Source of the DNA: Siphlonurus alternatus
Taxonomy: Eukaryota > Arthropoda > Insecta > Ephemeroptera > Siphlonuridae
Direction of reading: 5' to 3'
DNA length: 64,000 nucleotides
Assembly: GCA_949825025.1 (NCBI GenBank)
Contig: OX463779.1
Location: 24,596,816 to 24,660,815 of the forward strand
The position numbers and the translations under genes were made by a program. The notes below the pieces were generated by a model. That model made no database searches. It saw only the letters and a list, made by a program, of their open reading frames with translations, and was not told where the DNA came from. Shown one piece after another: positions 14,270 through 26,310 of the stretch (positions are counted from its first letter, which is position 1; each line of letters starts with the position of its first letter).

Positions 14270-14655
14270 GCGCAGTGCATTGACCGGTTCTCGTTAGATC
14301 ACCGAAGTCAAGCTACGTCGAGCGTGGTTAGTACTTGGATGGGTGACCGTTTCAAGTAATAAATACGCTGCTCCCTCCCTGGGGTAAATTCGTCTCGCTT
14401 TCCACCCAGTGCAGTGATGCACTTGTGTGTGGTTCTCCAGGCTTTGGACATCGCTTTGGTCCATTGAGAAAAAGTAAAGGTGTCCGTCCTGACTGAGGTT
14501 TTCCACGGTTCCCTCAGTCTCACCTCAGCGAATGCTGGGACGCGTAAGCATGCAGGCCGTGGCCACTATCCGTTCCCTACCTTATATCCCTACCCAGTAC
14601 CCCGCCGCGAGCTGTAAGCTCTTAGGGGTGTATCCTTGTAAAAAAAAAAAAAAAA
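14270..14655 (+). mobile_element. 5S rRNA-derived SINE (SINE3-like)
   Basis: Positions about 14282-14350 match the internal part of arthropod 5S rRNA (CCGGTTCTCG…GATCACCGAA, then GTGGTTAGTACTTGGATGGG), including the intermediate element and box C that drive RNA polymerase III. The 5' part of 5S is missing or diverged. A non-5S body of about 290 bp follows. Its TTTTCCACGGTTCCCT and CGAATGCTGGGA blocks resemble, from memory, a core shared by several arthropod SINEs. The element ends in a 16-base poly(A). A 5S head plus unrelated body plus A-tail defines a 5S-derived SINE and not a 5S gene. No clear target duplication was found in the AT-rich flanks. Confidence 0.82.
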
Positions 14656-14682
14656 TTATTAATATATATATATAAATATAAT

Positions 14683-14697
14683 CAGGCGCGGATCCAG
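14683..14697 (+). mobile_element. Solo hAT-type terminal repeat
   Basis: CAGGCGCGGATCCAG matches the terminal inverted repeat of the hAT-like MITE at 51051-51223 (right end read in reverse: CAGGCGCGGATCCAA). No partner terminus is seen nearby. It is probably one end of a broken copy, lying just after the SINE tail. Confidence 0.5.
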
Positions 14698-16062
14698 AAA
14701 CAAATTATTATCAAATTATTTTTATTTCAAGCATATGATTAGATATGATGAGCCACATAAAGCGAAACAGCATTATGAATGATAGTAAATTTTAATATAT
14801 AAAATTACGTAATTATTAGGATTATTACTTAGATTCGAGTTAGATTCATTATATATAACAAAAGGAATTAAAAAATACAATAATATATTTTATTTTTTTA
14901 TCGAAAAAAAAAAAAAAAGTTTCGATGCTTACTATCCTAAAAATCATAATATTAATTCTTTCAAAATAATACATCTTTGTTTATTTACCGTTACTCTCCC
15001 TTCTATTCAATTTAAAATACAATGGAATGTTGAGGCGCACTCGCAACGGTAGAGCAGGAGCATTCATCACGGCACGGCTGCCCTTCATATTTCTTTCTTT
15101 GCTTTGAGCTTTTGCTCTCTGAGTTATAGGGGCATTTTTTTAACTGCAATAACTTATCATATAATTATTGTATTCACAAATTAATCAGACTAGGAAATAG
15201 ATAAACATAATTATAATGACTGTTGCTCATTTAAAAACGGTTAATCTTATTATTTCCTTTGAAATGTTGGAATTAAAATCACCCAATCTCGGACATCATT
15301 TACTAAAGACTGGTAGTGACATCTCTTTTCATTCCACTTGCATATTTTCATAGCGACAGACCTTAATTGCATCTAAGAAGTACTCAGTATATTGAGTATA
15401 ACTTTACTATATTATAAATAGACATATTCAATACTAACTTAATATTTTAATACAATTGTAAATATATTATTATATAATATATTTTAACTGCCTTGAATTG
15501 ATCAAATATTGAGTCAATATATGCCATTATACTTTGCTTTATATAGTTTCTCCATTAGCATGCTGCATGTTATAATGTAATACTTGATAAATATTTCATC
15601 AATTCCAGGCAGTTATATATTATGTACAGTATTGTTGTGATGCATCAATGTTATTATATCATATCAAAGCATAACTACTATATATTAAGTATTTTAGTTT
15701 TTTATTGTTGTTAAATCATTATGGGGTTATCGATGAAACATTAAAACTTTGAAGAAAGTAACTTACTATTAAACAAATAATAGAAAAACTTTTCCAATTT
15801 TAAGATTTATTGTCATAGAATGTTTTTATTTGCAGAACAAAACTGTGTGCTTTGATTAGTAAAATATGTTATAAAAATAATAATATTAACATTGTTAACT
15901 AATCAATTTTGATTTAACAATAAAAGATATTCATGCCAAGCAAATAGTAAAGTTATATAGACCATCTATTATAAATGTGATATATTTTTACTGCATGGTC
16001 GGTAAAAAACAAACCTGTTTGATATTAATATGAAGTATTAATAATTATTTTATTAATATTAA

Positions 16063-16777
16063 AGGCCTTATGAACCTTTGCACAATATTAAGTACACGGT
16101 TAGCTTTGCTTTAGTATGATTCGGCTGCATAATTTTTTTTGTTTCAGCAGCACAAATATCAGAGATAATATAGCCGATGAAAAGGAACCTGTGACGTCAC
16201 TCACGCTCATTCAGCGGCGACAATATAGGGAAATCCCTGCAAAAGATAGGTTCACTCCCGCTGCAACCACGGCCACAATTTTACTTCTGGAATTTTGAAA
16301 CTTTACCAGGGCAGTCTTGATAGTATTTGTCAAATAGCCTGAAAGATTTTTTTTATGACATTCATACAAACCGAGTTATTGCGGTAGAAAGAGGAGCAAA
16401 AATGTTGTATAGGAAAACAATGTTAAATTTTTAGCTTATCTTGCTACCGCAATAACTCGGTCTGTACACACGCCACCAAAAAAATTCTTTCAGTCTATTT
16501 GTCAAATACTATCAAGACTGCCCTGGTAAAGTTTCAAAATTCCAGAAGTAAAATTGTGGCCGTGGTTGCAGCGGGAGTGAACCTATCTTTTGCAGGGATT
16601 TCCCTATATATTGTCGCCGCTGAATGAGCGTGAGTGACGTCACAGGTGCTTCTTCATCGGCTATTATCTCTGATATTTGTGCTACTGAAAAAAAAAAATA
16701 TATATATATATGCAGCCGAATCACACTGAAGCAAAGCTAACCGTGTACATAATACTGTGAAAAGGTTCAGAAGGCCT
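16063..16777. mobile_element. Palindromic element P3, copy 1
   Basis: A near-perfect palindrome of 715 bp. Its ends are AGGCCTTATGAACC…GGTTCAGAAGGCCT, and it is flanked on both sides by TTAA (16059-16062 and 16778-16781), consistent with a TTAA target duplication of piggyBac type. Arms of about 330 bp surround a loop at about 16389-16444. Each arm contains TGACGTCA (16192-16199, 16635-16642) and CGAGTTAT/ATAACTCG (16372-16379, 16452-16459). It has no transposase. Arm-derived open frames are mirror images of each other and not genes. It ends about 450 bp before the first proposed exon. Confidence 0.88.
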
Positions 16778-17193
16778 TTAAGTCAGTTTAATGTACACTA
16801 TATATTCTATACATATTCAGAGTGTTTTAAAATTAATTTTTTAATAATTCTTATATAATACTAAAGCTGAATCTGTCTGCCATTTGATTCATGTACATGC
16901 AGCAATATTGAAACTGACCAATGCGTAGTAGAATGAAAAATAGTTAGATTTTATATGAAATTAGATCTGCATGCAGTGTATAATGAAATCTTCATTGAGA
17001 ACTATAAAAATTGGCGATACATGAAAAATACATTTTTTTATGTTGGGATTCACTGTAAAATATTATTTAATAATTACTCTTACCTATATAGTTTTGTTGA
17101 CAATTTAAAACATGATCGATGTATAATGCACGAGGTTTCACACTGCGTTCATTGAAAATCATAACCTTAATGCCCATCCTCGTTGTGTCCAGA

Positions 17194-17198
17194 TCAGT
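17194..17198 (+). promoter_or_regulatory. Possible initiator for exon 1a
   Basis: TCAGT, the arthropod initiator core, lies 86 bp upstream of the proposed start codon. No TATA box or good downstream promoter element accompanies it. Alternatively the exon starts at 17223 after a GATTGCAG acceptor, which would make it an internal exon with promoters further upstream. The sequence does not decide between these. Confidence 0.2.
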
Positions 17199-17279
17199 GT
17201 GTAACGTTACTGTTGATTGCAGGAGGCGGGCGTGTAGTCCGCAGCATCTGTGTTGAAAGCCGCGGCGCTCACAGCCGCC

Positions 17280-17338
17280 ATGGAGGTCTCCGCATCAGGA
17301 GGCTACTCCGCCAGCCGCAGACACCACGGCCCGGGACG
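17280..17338 (+). CDS. Start exon 1a of AFF/Lilliputian-like gene (partial)
   Basis: ATG at 17280 lies in a strong Kozak context (CAGCCGCCATGG), with an in-frame TAG upstream at 17235-17237. This makes it a credible translation start and not a fragment of an internal exon. The exon encodes MEVSASGGYSASRRHHGPG plus two bases (CG) and ends at a consensus donor, ACG|GTAAGT. The visible exon may begin at 17223 (preceded by TTGATTGCAG) or at an initiator at 17196. The two leftover bases require a following exon that starts with one codon-completing base; the exon at 50351 does exactly this and gives Arg. The peptide itself is low in information and was not recognised alone. The gene identity rests on the next exon. 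Confidence 0.6.
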
Positions 17339-19963
17339 GTAAGTCTCTCACCATTTGATATTCGAATTTTTTCCCTCAGAGTTTGTTATACATGTGACCG
17401 ACAGGTACCTTTAAGCTGTGAAATTCGTAAAATTTTCACAGGACCTGTTAAAATAAATTTAAATTGTACAACAACATCAGGGCAGTACCATCCGGAAGAT
17501 AAAGGTGGGAGTACCCGTTATTCCAAAAAAGAGTATCCATTCTTTCTGCTACTAAAAAAACTGATATGAGTGACCTTCCCTCCCCTCGTGCTACTACCTG
17601 CGCTACTGGCCAATATCAATATAAACTTTTCCGTATATTAATCCAATGTGTTCCGAGTCACATTAGGGAATCCAATCCAAAGATTGCCCCAAACTGCCAT
17701 GCAGGAACCATCAGGAGGTTGTAGTCGTGTGTTTCCGGAGAGCCCTAGCCTGCCTTAACTGAAGACTTGACAAGTACAACAAAATTCTTGCTAAATGTAT
17801 AATGAGCGCTGAATCCTTGAAGCGACTTGCTTGAATATAGAGTGTACGAAAGTCTAACACAGTGGGATTGCAGAACTATTCAGGTTTGCATTTTCTGATG
17901 TCAATGGCTTATAACCATGATGTATAGCCGCAGGTATATAAATTATATTGCTGCAAAATGCTTTAGAGTTGGCGATAGTGGGACAATGACACTGAAACGA
18001 CCCGCGCGCGTCACATTATTATATATCTATTGTTATAAGCTCCTTCTTCCGGCTGGCTCGCACTATTTGCTTTTACACACATAGTATTATAACTTCCCAT
18101 CGGTCCCTGAACTTCTATATTATGACTGCTCTATATCCCGTGCCCAAAATTGACTTCTATTTAGTGTATTTAGTGTCATCAACCGTGTCTAATTTGAGAT
18201 CTTCAACCTAGCGAGAAAGTTGCTTTACTTTTCTATTGCTGCCGTTTCTCCTTGAGATCTCGTCGAGGCATGCAGCCCTTCTCCTCGTCGCCTCGCATGT
18301 AGGCAACACTAAATACATTCAGGTGCAACTGGCTGCATACAAACAGGGGACTCTTCTTCATTCTGTGTTACGTCATTCGCTAGTTACATTATTTTAAGCA
18401 CTTTTGCAGTCTTGACTCATAAGATACTTCAGTGATTTATTGTTTACTTGTACATCAACACTGCTGCCATCTCTTGATCAGAGTTCAAAGACGACTTAAA
18501 TTATATAAGCTGTGTTTATTTCAGAAGACATTACTCAATATTTTTTATGCTGAAAATATTATATTATTTAGTTTTTCTCCCCGTTTATACAAGTGGAGTG
18601 AGTGGAGTCGTTATGCCGTTATGCTGCATATATTTAATCGATTTTCAGACATGTATTATAATACAAAGAAATCATACTATAGTTACACTCTATAGTAATG
18701 TTTCGTGAATATCAATTTTTCAATTGCCTCAAAATATTAATCAGTCAGCTTCGTGTGTAAAATATATTATATATAATATAATAATTTTTTGATGGTGACT
18801 ATATATTATATATAACTATATATTATATAATATGTATTTACAGAAACTGCTGCAATGGTATATACTAATTGTAAGTTACATTTGGGTTCATTACACAGTA
18901 AATATCTCCACAAAAGATTTAGAACATTATAGAGAGATGCAAGATTCATCGAAAGTTGGTATATATATTCTTCATTCCCTTTCCTGTTTCCAAAAGCGCC
19001 AAAAATCTTTTGCATACGTGTATATAGTATAAAGTCAATATACGAGCATATTTTTGTCAATTAATAACATACGAGTGTAATGCAACGTGAAGTCAGGAAG
19101 TGTTTTAGTGTTCTCTAAATTGTTGCAAGTGTCACTGTTATATAACTTAAGTTTATGGCTCATAAAGAAACAGTAGTGAGTTGCCATTACTCGAACAATG
19201 TGGAATGCTAAACACTTAGACTAGACTATACTTTTTTTTTATGTTTGTAATAATCTTATCACTCATTTCAACTCAACAATTATACTAATCGCAAAGAACC
19301 AATGGAAATGCAATTAAAGAATTTTAACAGGAACATTTAAGGGAAATATATAGATCGGATCTAAAAAATCGAAGAATGTTTTCAAAAATCATAAAAAAAA
19401 GGAATTTTCACAGCTAAATCGGTACATATGGCATTATCATGAGACGTTATAATAAGTTCTTTATCATGACAGGTATACAGACTGGTAGTATATTACAGAA
19501 CAATAATATTATTATTGGAAACAAGATGGGCGTATCGGAATTGTTCAAATTGTTCACTCTTTGAATAATAAATAATTTTGTCTCAAATGATAAGATTAAA
19601 AAGGGAATTTATATTTTATTATATAAATATAATATACAGTCTATAACAGATCTTACTGTTAGAATACCTGTAGACACTATGGCGCCTAGCTTTCCAGACT
19701 GTCGCCATCCTATTCTGGCTGGGATAAAAAAACAAAAGACGATCGCCGCGCGTAGTCGAATCTACACGTAAACTAAGAGCTGTAATACTTTATAATATAT
19801 TATTATTTTTCTGTATTTTTTATACTTTTAGCATCTGCTGCTTTTTAAAATTCACGCAAACTATATAATATCATTTTAAAGTAGTGGAAATGAAGTTTTT
19901 CGGGAATTGCTAGGCTTATACAACATTTTATGTATAATGATGCATCAGCTATCCACGCATCAC

Positions 19964-20029
19964 TCAGTATGGGCGGCTCATCAACACGATCCCGTCGCCG
20001 CCGTCTTCGTGTTTACGTCGTTTGGACAT
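19964..20029 (-). other. Short minus-strand ORF in GC-rich island
   Basis: On the minus strand GCCATGT at 20029 opens a 21-codon frame beginning MSKRRKHEDGGDG and ending at a TGA at 19964-19966. It sits in an island with a CCAAT array about 270-340 bp upstream (20303-20369) and a TCAGT initiator-like sequence between. It may be a small frame in an antisense transcript, but no splice donor extends it and no family was recognised. Chance is a real alternative. Confidence 0.15.
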
Positions 20030-20302
20030 GGCAAGCGATAATTATTGGGCGAAGGACACGCGGGCCACGAATAGATCGCGTGTTACTAAACTCGTTGGTC
20101 GACCGCTGCTGCGACTGCTGCCAAGATGCAACGTTATGCACTGAATGCAGCAGCAGCACCTGACTATAGCTATAGCATTCTATACCTGCCAGCTTCCTGC
20201 GTGCAGTGGGTCGCTGACCCCTAGCTGGCCGGCGCTAACCTGCGTACACCGAAGCGCCGCGGCTTAGTCAAGGCCGCAGCGCACGCACTTACCACTCACC
20301 TG

Positions 20303-20369
20303 ATTGGATGTTTACAAGCAGTACACACTTGTAATTGGTTGAAGCAGAGTGTTCAACAAATTTGATTGG
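20303..20369 (-). promoter_or_regulatory. Triple CCAAT-box array, 31-bp spacing
   Basis: ATTGG (CCAAT on the minus strand) occurs at 20303, 20334 and 20365, exactly 31 bp apart. The first and third are the full TGATTGG (CCAATCA). NF-Y sites at regular spacing of about three helical turns are typical of TATA-less promoters. The GC-rich island lies on the left side, so a minus-strand promoter is the simplest reading. No downstream gene was identified. Confidence 0.4.
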
Positions 20370-23300
20370 TCAGCATTACTTGTTGGCACACAAATTAATG
20401 TGATTTTTCTTCATATTTTTTTTAAATTTCTCATTTAAGACGGAATTTTATACTTATGCATTAGGATAAAATAAATTTTTCAACTAATCTATAAAATAAT
20501 TTTTTTCTATCTATAAGTCGAGTTGCATGATGTACTGCGTATGCATACAATGTTGTTATTCGATCCGTAAAATATGTTGAAGCAGTGAAAAGTGAGAAAC
20601 GTAGTTTGCTTCGTTGCGTGATGTTAATTTCAATCAATCTATATTTGATAAGCGTGCTATAATGCAAAGTAATTATAATTTCTGAATGTTTTTTTAAATT
20701 ATAAAATTTTCAAAGAGCTTACGTTTATTTATTATATTACATTTATGAAAGTGACATCAATATTGACGTCATAAAGACAGGTATGGACATCTGGTGGATT
20801 TTACCTGAGTGATTCTAAAAGTGTCATTGTTTTGATATCTGAGCTTTGCTACTGGCTAAAGTACACATGTAGTTGAGTCATACTGATTCTATAGAGGCTG
20901 TTTTCAATGCCATCTCTTGGTACTTTATGAGGTCAATTGAGAGCAAACAAAATGTTGAAGCCCATTATATTAGTTTACACTTTACTGCATGTGCCCAAAA
21001 TGATATAATTCTTATCACAATAAGTACAATGGGTTGTATCTGATAATACTATCACATGCACACTGAAGTCGACGACGTGTTATGTTTTATCATGCATCAT
21101 CATATTATATACGTTTATATTGGATTATCAATAAGATATGGAGAAATCGAATATTTTGTTATCACTGTCCTTCATTTCTTCCGAAATCATGTTTTTTTAA
21201 TTTCAGTATAATCTGTATTACAATATTTAAAGTGTTAGTATTTGTTGCTATGTCGCACTCAGCACTTATCTGAATTAAACAACAATTTTAGCTTTATAAA
21301 TAATGTAAAACATGACGGCGTTACATTTTCTGATGATCATGCACGGTGCTGATTGTAACTCAAAACAATTAAGTCATGTCCTAAGTGTTGAAACGTAAAT
21401 AATGTCGAAAGAATAATATCAATCACTTCGTATTTTTATTAAATTCTTATGAACTCTTTAGCCGTTTAGGTACGTGCATGCTTGGATCAGATTTACATTG
21501 TATTTATATATTATAACAGTACATAGTTGTTATAGTTATATGTTTATTATTTACATATTAAAGTTAAGTTGTCAACAAAGTAATTTCAGCTAAAGCCAAG
21601 AAAATATTATTGTTTTCTATATATTGATCTCCCATTAGTCCTTTTGATATTATATTATTCTTGCTTGTATTTATGAAAATTTTAATTACGCAAATGAAAC
21701 ATGTGCCGTATACTCGGTGAACGTAAAAGAAATTTAAACTAAATTGTATACATTGTAAGCACAGCTTAGTTCAGAAAGAATAGTAAAGTTATAAGAAGTG
21801 AGATGGATGATTTGTGGTGCGATAAAGTCTGTTGGCATGCATTACTTGGAATGTAAATCTTCGACTCTGTATACTGCACAAAGTTGTGAGGCTGTATGTC
21901 TAGGGCTGTTGTTTCTAGAGCAGAGTAGATCCAAGGCAGCGACGTCAAGTTTATGGCAGGAGGTCGCGCTAGGAAGAAAGGCGAGCGAGCAAGCGACCGT
22001 CGACCTTCCTTGCACCTCGCGCTGGCCCGCCTACCTTCGACCGCAAGGTCATCTGGCCACAGCGTAACTGTGAAGTAACCGCCCCTTCCTCAGGGCAAAT
22101 TCGAATGACACGTTTATAAGAGTCCACCCTCACTGGTGCATCATGAATTTAGGAAACCGTCCGCCACGTATAATATATGGTCAATGAACCCATACGACGA
22201 TGAGGATGTGCATGGTGTCGACCACACATATAATATTTAATAATGAATGCAAGCTTGGTGGACTCAAGCGTGGAAATGTGCTAATGAGGAGGACCTCGCG
22301 AGCAGTGACAAGGTGGCAATAGTGCCCTAGCTGACTCTTCGCCCGTCCTGCATGCACTGATCAATACGTTGTGTCTGTTCACGCCGCCACGCCCCGAAGC
22401 AAGACGACCCTTCGCTACCCTATGTATTTCATTGAATTATTTATGTATCTACTAAATTTATGATTTTGGGATATCTTGTTATAAAATTTTTGCTTTCCCC
22501 CCTCCTTGTTTACATTGTAATAATTAAGTGCTATGAGCCTAGACTTCCTGAATCCTGAATGATCTGAAACGGTGACACTTTTATAATAAAACTTAAAACA
22601 TAATTAATGCCCTACTAAAATGTCCACCACTTTCTCCCTATTGTGCGTTTAAAAATGTTGCTTTCTGTATCCTTTCCAATGATACCGCGCGGTATTGTTA
22701 TAAATCATAAAAAAATTAGTTAATATTTTAATAATTACTAAGCTTCTTTTACTCACCTGTACTGAAAACTAAAACTACCAATGTTCTTTGTATTGTTGCC
22801 AGTTTGTTCATTGATGATGGTGATTATTGCTTGCTTAATTATTAATAGAAGGCCTGGCAGTAACGTTGTATCTTATAGGCCGTCGCGGAAAATGTCAAAG
22901 AAGAAACCTATAATATAATATATTATATTAACTCCTATTTTTATACACCGATTAGGGTCTTCTAAGTTCTCGAAACAGTTTAATGAGATATATAATTATT
23001 TTTATTTTAATATGGGTCGTCATATTTAGCGTTATTTATCATGTACTTTTTTAGTGTGTACGTCATGCGAAAGTAACGTGTGTGACAGCTATGCGAAATC
23101 AGGGCAAGAGAGCACCTATCAGGCGAAATTCCAGATCATAGCTAATGCGTGCATGTATATGTATACCTTCACTTCATTCATTCAGAAGCCACCGCTATAT
23201 ATTCTAGGGTTATCTTCATCAGCTGATAGGAATGTTAATGGAAAACCTTCCAGCGTTCTCAACCTCTATTATTTCATAACGCGAGAAATTTTCACCTGCG

Positions 23301-23667
23301 CTATACATGCGTAACGTTGCTGCACCTCCCATCATCACATTTTGTTTTCTATAATAGATTAAACTTGCTTATATGACAAGGTACCCCAAACACATTTAAC
23401 ACATTATTTTCTCTCTTCCTCACTTGCTAGATCAAGCTGCTGTATGGCACATATCTGCCCCTCCCCCTTCGATAATATCCCCTCCTTTTACTTATTTCTA
23501 TAGTCTCTCATACCTCGGCTGGCTGTGTCCGCTTTCAATCGTTCCCCCCCGCTTCTCCTTGTTGCTTGCTTGCTCGCTAGTTGCCTGCCGCGGCTACGGC
23601 CCCCTCTCTCACCTGCTTACCGCCGCCACCGCGTCAAGAAAGTGCCGTTACTAGCTCGAGAGTTGAA

Positions 23668-23702
23668 TCAGTTCGGAGCTCAAGAACTAAAGTAGTGGCT
23701 CG
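23668..23702 (+). promoter_or_regulatory. Possible core promoter of start exon 1b
   Basis: TCAGTT at 23668-23673 fits the arthropod initiator. GGCTC at +28 to +32 from its A matches a downstream promoter element at four of five positions. No TATA box is present. It lies at the 3' edge of a GC-rich island, about 334 bp before the proposed ATG. Confidence 0.3.
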
Positions 23703-24003
23703 CCAATTTATTGTGTCTTCTCTATTATATTACCAAGGTCTTACCTGGATTTATTAGTAGTATTTGTGAATAAGAGTGTCTTACAAGTGCGTGATGCATG
23801 TGTGATTGTGTGATGTGCCTTAGTGATGCAAGTCCCGAGCGACTGCAACAGAAAGTGCTCGCTCCAGGTGCATCAAAAACAACAACAAAAGTGGTGTTCT
23901 ACGAGATATGAGGGTGACAATATTGGTGATTCTCTACCACCCGTGTTTGTATTGTTGTTTTTGTTTATCAGCTGTTCAGCTTCTGATCAGCTGACCTCTA
24001 AGT

Positions 24004-24065
24004 ATGATCATGATTGGTGGATATCATGATAGTCGTAACCTTTTACTTAAAGGAACCTTATCAAG
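24004..24065 (+). CDS. Alternative start exon 1b of the same gene (partial)
   Basis: TGA at 23992-23994 is followed in the same frame by ATG at 24004 (a second ATG lies at 24010). The frame encodes MIMIGGYHDSRNLLLKGTLS plus two bases and ends at the strong donor CAAG|GTAAGC. The two-base overhang is the same splice phase as exon 1a and fits the single leading C of the 50351 exon, restoring Arg. Both start exons therefore give an ORF running into the same downstream protein, and both peptides contain a GGYxxSR-like motif. This suggests alternative promoters with different N-termini. The 5' untranslated part probably begins near 23670. The peptide is short, so chance cannot be excluded. Confidence 0.45.
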
Positions 24066-25051
24066 GTAAGCAACAAAATCATTATTAGCTTTTTTTGAGA
24101 ATTATATACAATGTTATTTGTCATTTAGAAAGTTAGAAATTGTTGTTTCAAACCAAATGCCTCGTCGTCATGCTTGACAGCGTCAATTAGTCTGCATTGA
24201 ACAACGATTTATATCCTCTTTACTGTTATTGATTTCCTTCTATCTATCGAACCGATTTACTTTAACACAAGATTAAAATGGACAATCCCATCCTATCTAT
24301 ATAATCACAATATGTATTATAAAGTGCATGATAATTTTTCTCTCTCTCCATATTATGTTGCGTCATTTTTATTTGTGTCACGTGATTGCTTAGTGCTCGG
24401 CTGTATGTTAGTTTTATTTCCATGAATTGTGATTGGTTGTTTGTGGTCACGTGTCTAGTTAAGCCCACTGTACCGTCTCTTGACCGTACTGCAGATGACA
24501 ACTTGATGACAAGTGATGCACACCAACGTATGGTTGTGTGTGCAGGTAGGAGAGGTCCGGTGCTTTGCGACTTATATCGTGCGTGCTGCCTCATATTATA
24601 ACGCGACGGAGGCCCTAGACTAACTGGGACATGGGCACCCCCCTCCCGGCCTCCCCCCAACACTTCTTTCACGTCGTGACAACTATACCTTGAAATGGCT
24701 GCTGCTATCTTAAAACAATGTTTTATTTATGAAATTTATACTTGCATTGCATTTTTTTTAAACTATTAACGAACATGAGGACATTGTAACACCATGATGA
24801 AAATATCTTCAATTCGTCCCATGTTTATAACAATATCATAGTTTTTAACCACATTAGATATCAAATAATTTAACCACTAGGACTATATATGAATGTGAAA
24901 GGTAGCGTTTTTTTTTTTTTAATTATTTACAATTCGTTAAAAAAAATAAATGCTTCTTTTTTTTTTCTCCTCCACGAGTCTGGTTCAGTTTATTTATTTA
25001 TTAATCATATCACTACAGCATTTCAGTTACTTAAAATTAACATTGCATCAG

Positions 25052-25373
25052 AATGGAGTATCGACCTCATTTTTTTTTTATTGCAGAAATGGATAGAGCG
25101 TGCAAAGTTATGCCACCCTGATTTTTTTCAGATTTTTTAGAGCCCGGGAAGTATTTTTAAAAAATTATTGAAAGTCCTTTTTGTGACGTCACGCGGCGGC
25201 AAGTCCTATCTGTTTCTTAAGGAGCGGCGTCTCGTGACGTCACAAAAATAACTTTCAATAATTATTTAAAAATAGTTCCCGGGCTCTAAAAAATCTGAAA
25301 AAGATCAGGGCAGCATAACTTTGCACCCTCTATCCATTTCTGCAATAAAAAAAAATGAGGTCAATACTCCATT
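25052..25373. mobile_element. Palindromic MITE family P1, copy 2
   Basis: Inverted arms begin AATGGAGTATCGACCTCA and end TGAGGTCAATACTCCATT. The interior matches copy 1 at 3639-3963: TTTATTGCAGAAATGGATAG, then GTGCAAAGTTATGC, and TGACGTCA in both arms (25184-25191, 25235-25242). The arms pair better here than in copy 1, so this is the younger copy. It is non-coding and lies within proposed intron 1. Confidence 0.9.
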
Positions 25374-25686
25374 TGCAGTATGTATGATTTCAGCTAGTGT
25401 TTATATTATTATGTTGTGTTCACTTTTCTTTTCAGAAATAATTTACATTTTTTTTCCCCTCTGATATACCGGTACGTAAAAGAATAAATCCGGAAATACG
25501 TCACAGCAAATAATCGTCATGATAATAACACGGATACAAAAATTATACGAAATAACACGGTCGTGCATGTTTTCATTGAGTTGGTCTTAAAAAATAATAT
25601 ATACCACTGACATTTTAATAGAGATAACCTTTGATATAACACGATGAATATGATTGAATGCAGTTATTGCAATGGGCATCAACCAC

Positions 25687-25713
25687 CATCATGCATGCAT
25701 TGCATGCATGATG
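25687..25713. repeat. Short near-zero-spacer palindrome
   Basis: CATCATGCATGCA and its exact reverse complement flank a single T. It is rich in GCATGC, a word that is common throughout this window. No function is apparent. Confidence 0.7.
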
Positions 25714-25968
25714 TGTTTTATTGTAGAGAGAACTTTGGTTATATCTTCTTAAAAAAAATATTAAATCTAACTCAAAATCAAACACTCTGTGATGACATAT
25801 ACCGGTAGTATAATAATAATGTAACAATTTTGCTCGTGCATGTTGACCGCGGCGTCTTCCCTTCTAGCTTTTTTCAGCTCAATTCATAAAATCTGTAGCA
25901 TTGATGACTCAATAACTCTGTTCGTAAATACACAATCAGAAAGAATTAATTTTTATTGATGTTCCATG

Positions 25969-26310
25969 TAATAATAATAATAATTTTATTTCGATGCTGG
26001 TTGTACAAGTCAACATTAATCACGTCATATAAAATACATTAAATTCAAGTCAATTAAAAAACAACAAGATCAACACAACTTGCACACATCTTTAAGACAT
26101 TGTTCTGATAGTTTATTTGAAAAAAACATTTTCACTGAATAAAATTCCTTATTTATCAATACACTTTTAAGCTTGCACTTAAACATCTTGTTACTCTCAA
26201 TATTTCTGATACAAGCTGGCAAAAAATCATAGATTTTTGCAGATTGATATATGTATCGTTCATCAATGAAAATCGATTCTTTCTGATTGAGTATTTACTA
26301 CTTACGAACA
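25969..26310 (-). mobile_element. 5'-truncated LINE 3' end
   Basis: Read on the minus strand, a decayed frame contains SAKIYDFLPACIRNIESN followed by FKCKLKSVL and FYSVKMFF, ending at a stop. This is the typical C-terminal pattern of Jockey/CR1-type reverse transcriptases (KIYNxLPxxIR…FKxxLKxxL). A short 3' untranslated region (TTGTACAACCAGCATCG) and an (ATT)n tail follow at 25969-25987. A stop codon precedes the recognisable part, so it is a dead, truncated insertion. Confidence 0.75.

Noticed and set aside
14282..14350. 5S rRNA gene
   Set aside because: The 5' third is missing or diverged and the sequence runs into an unrelated body and poly(A); it is a SINE.
16116..16724. Mirror-image frames of about 60-70 codons with the same protein (MIRLH…TLIQRRQY)
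   Set aside because: They come from the two arms of palindrome P3 and have no start context, splice sites or family match.
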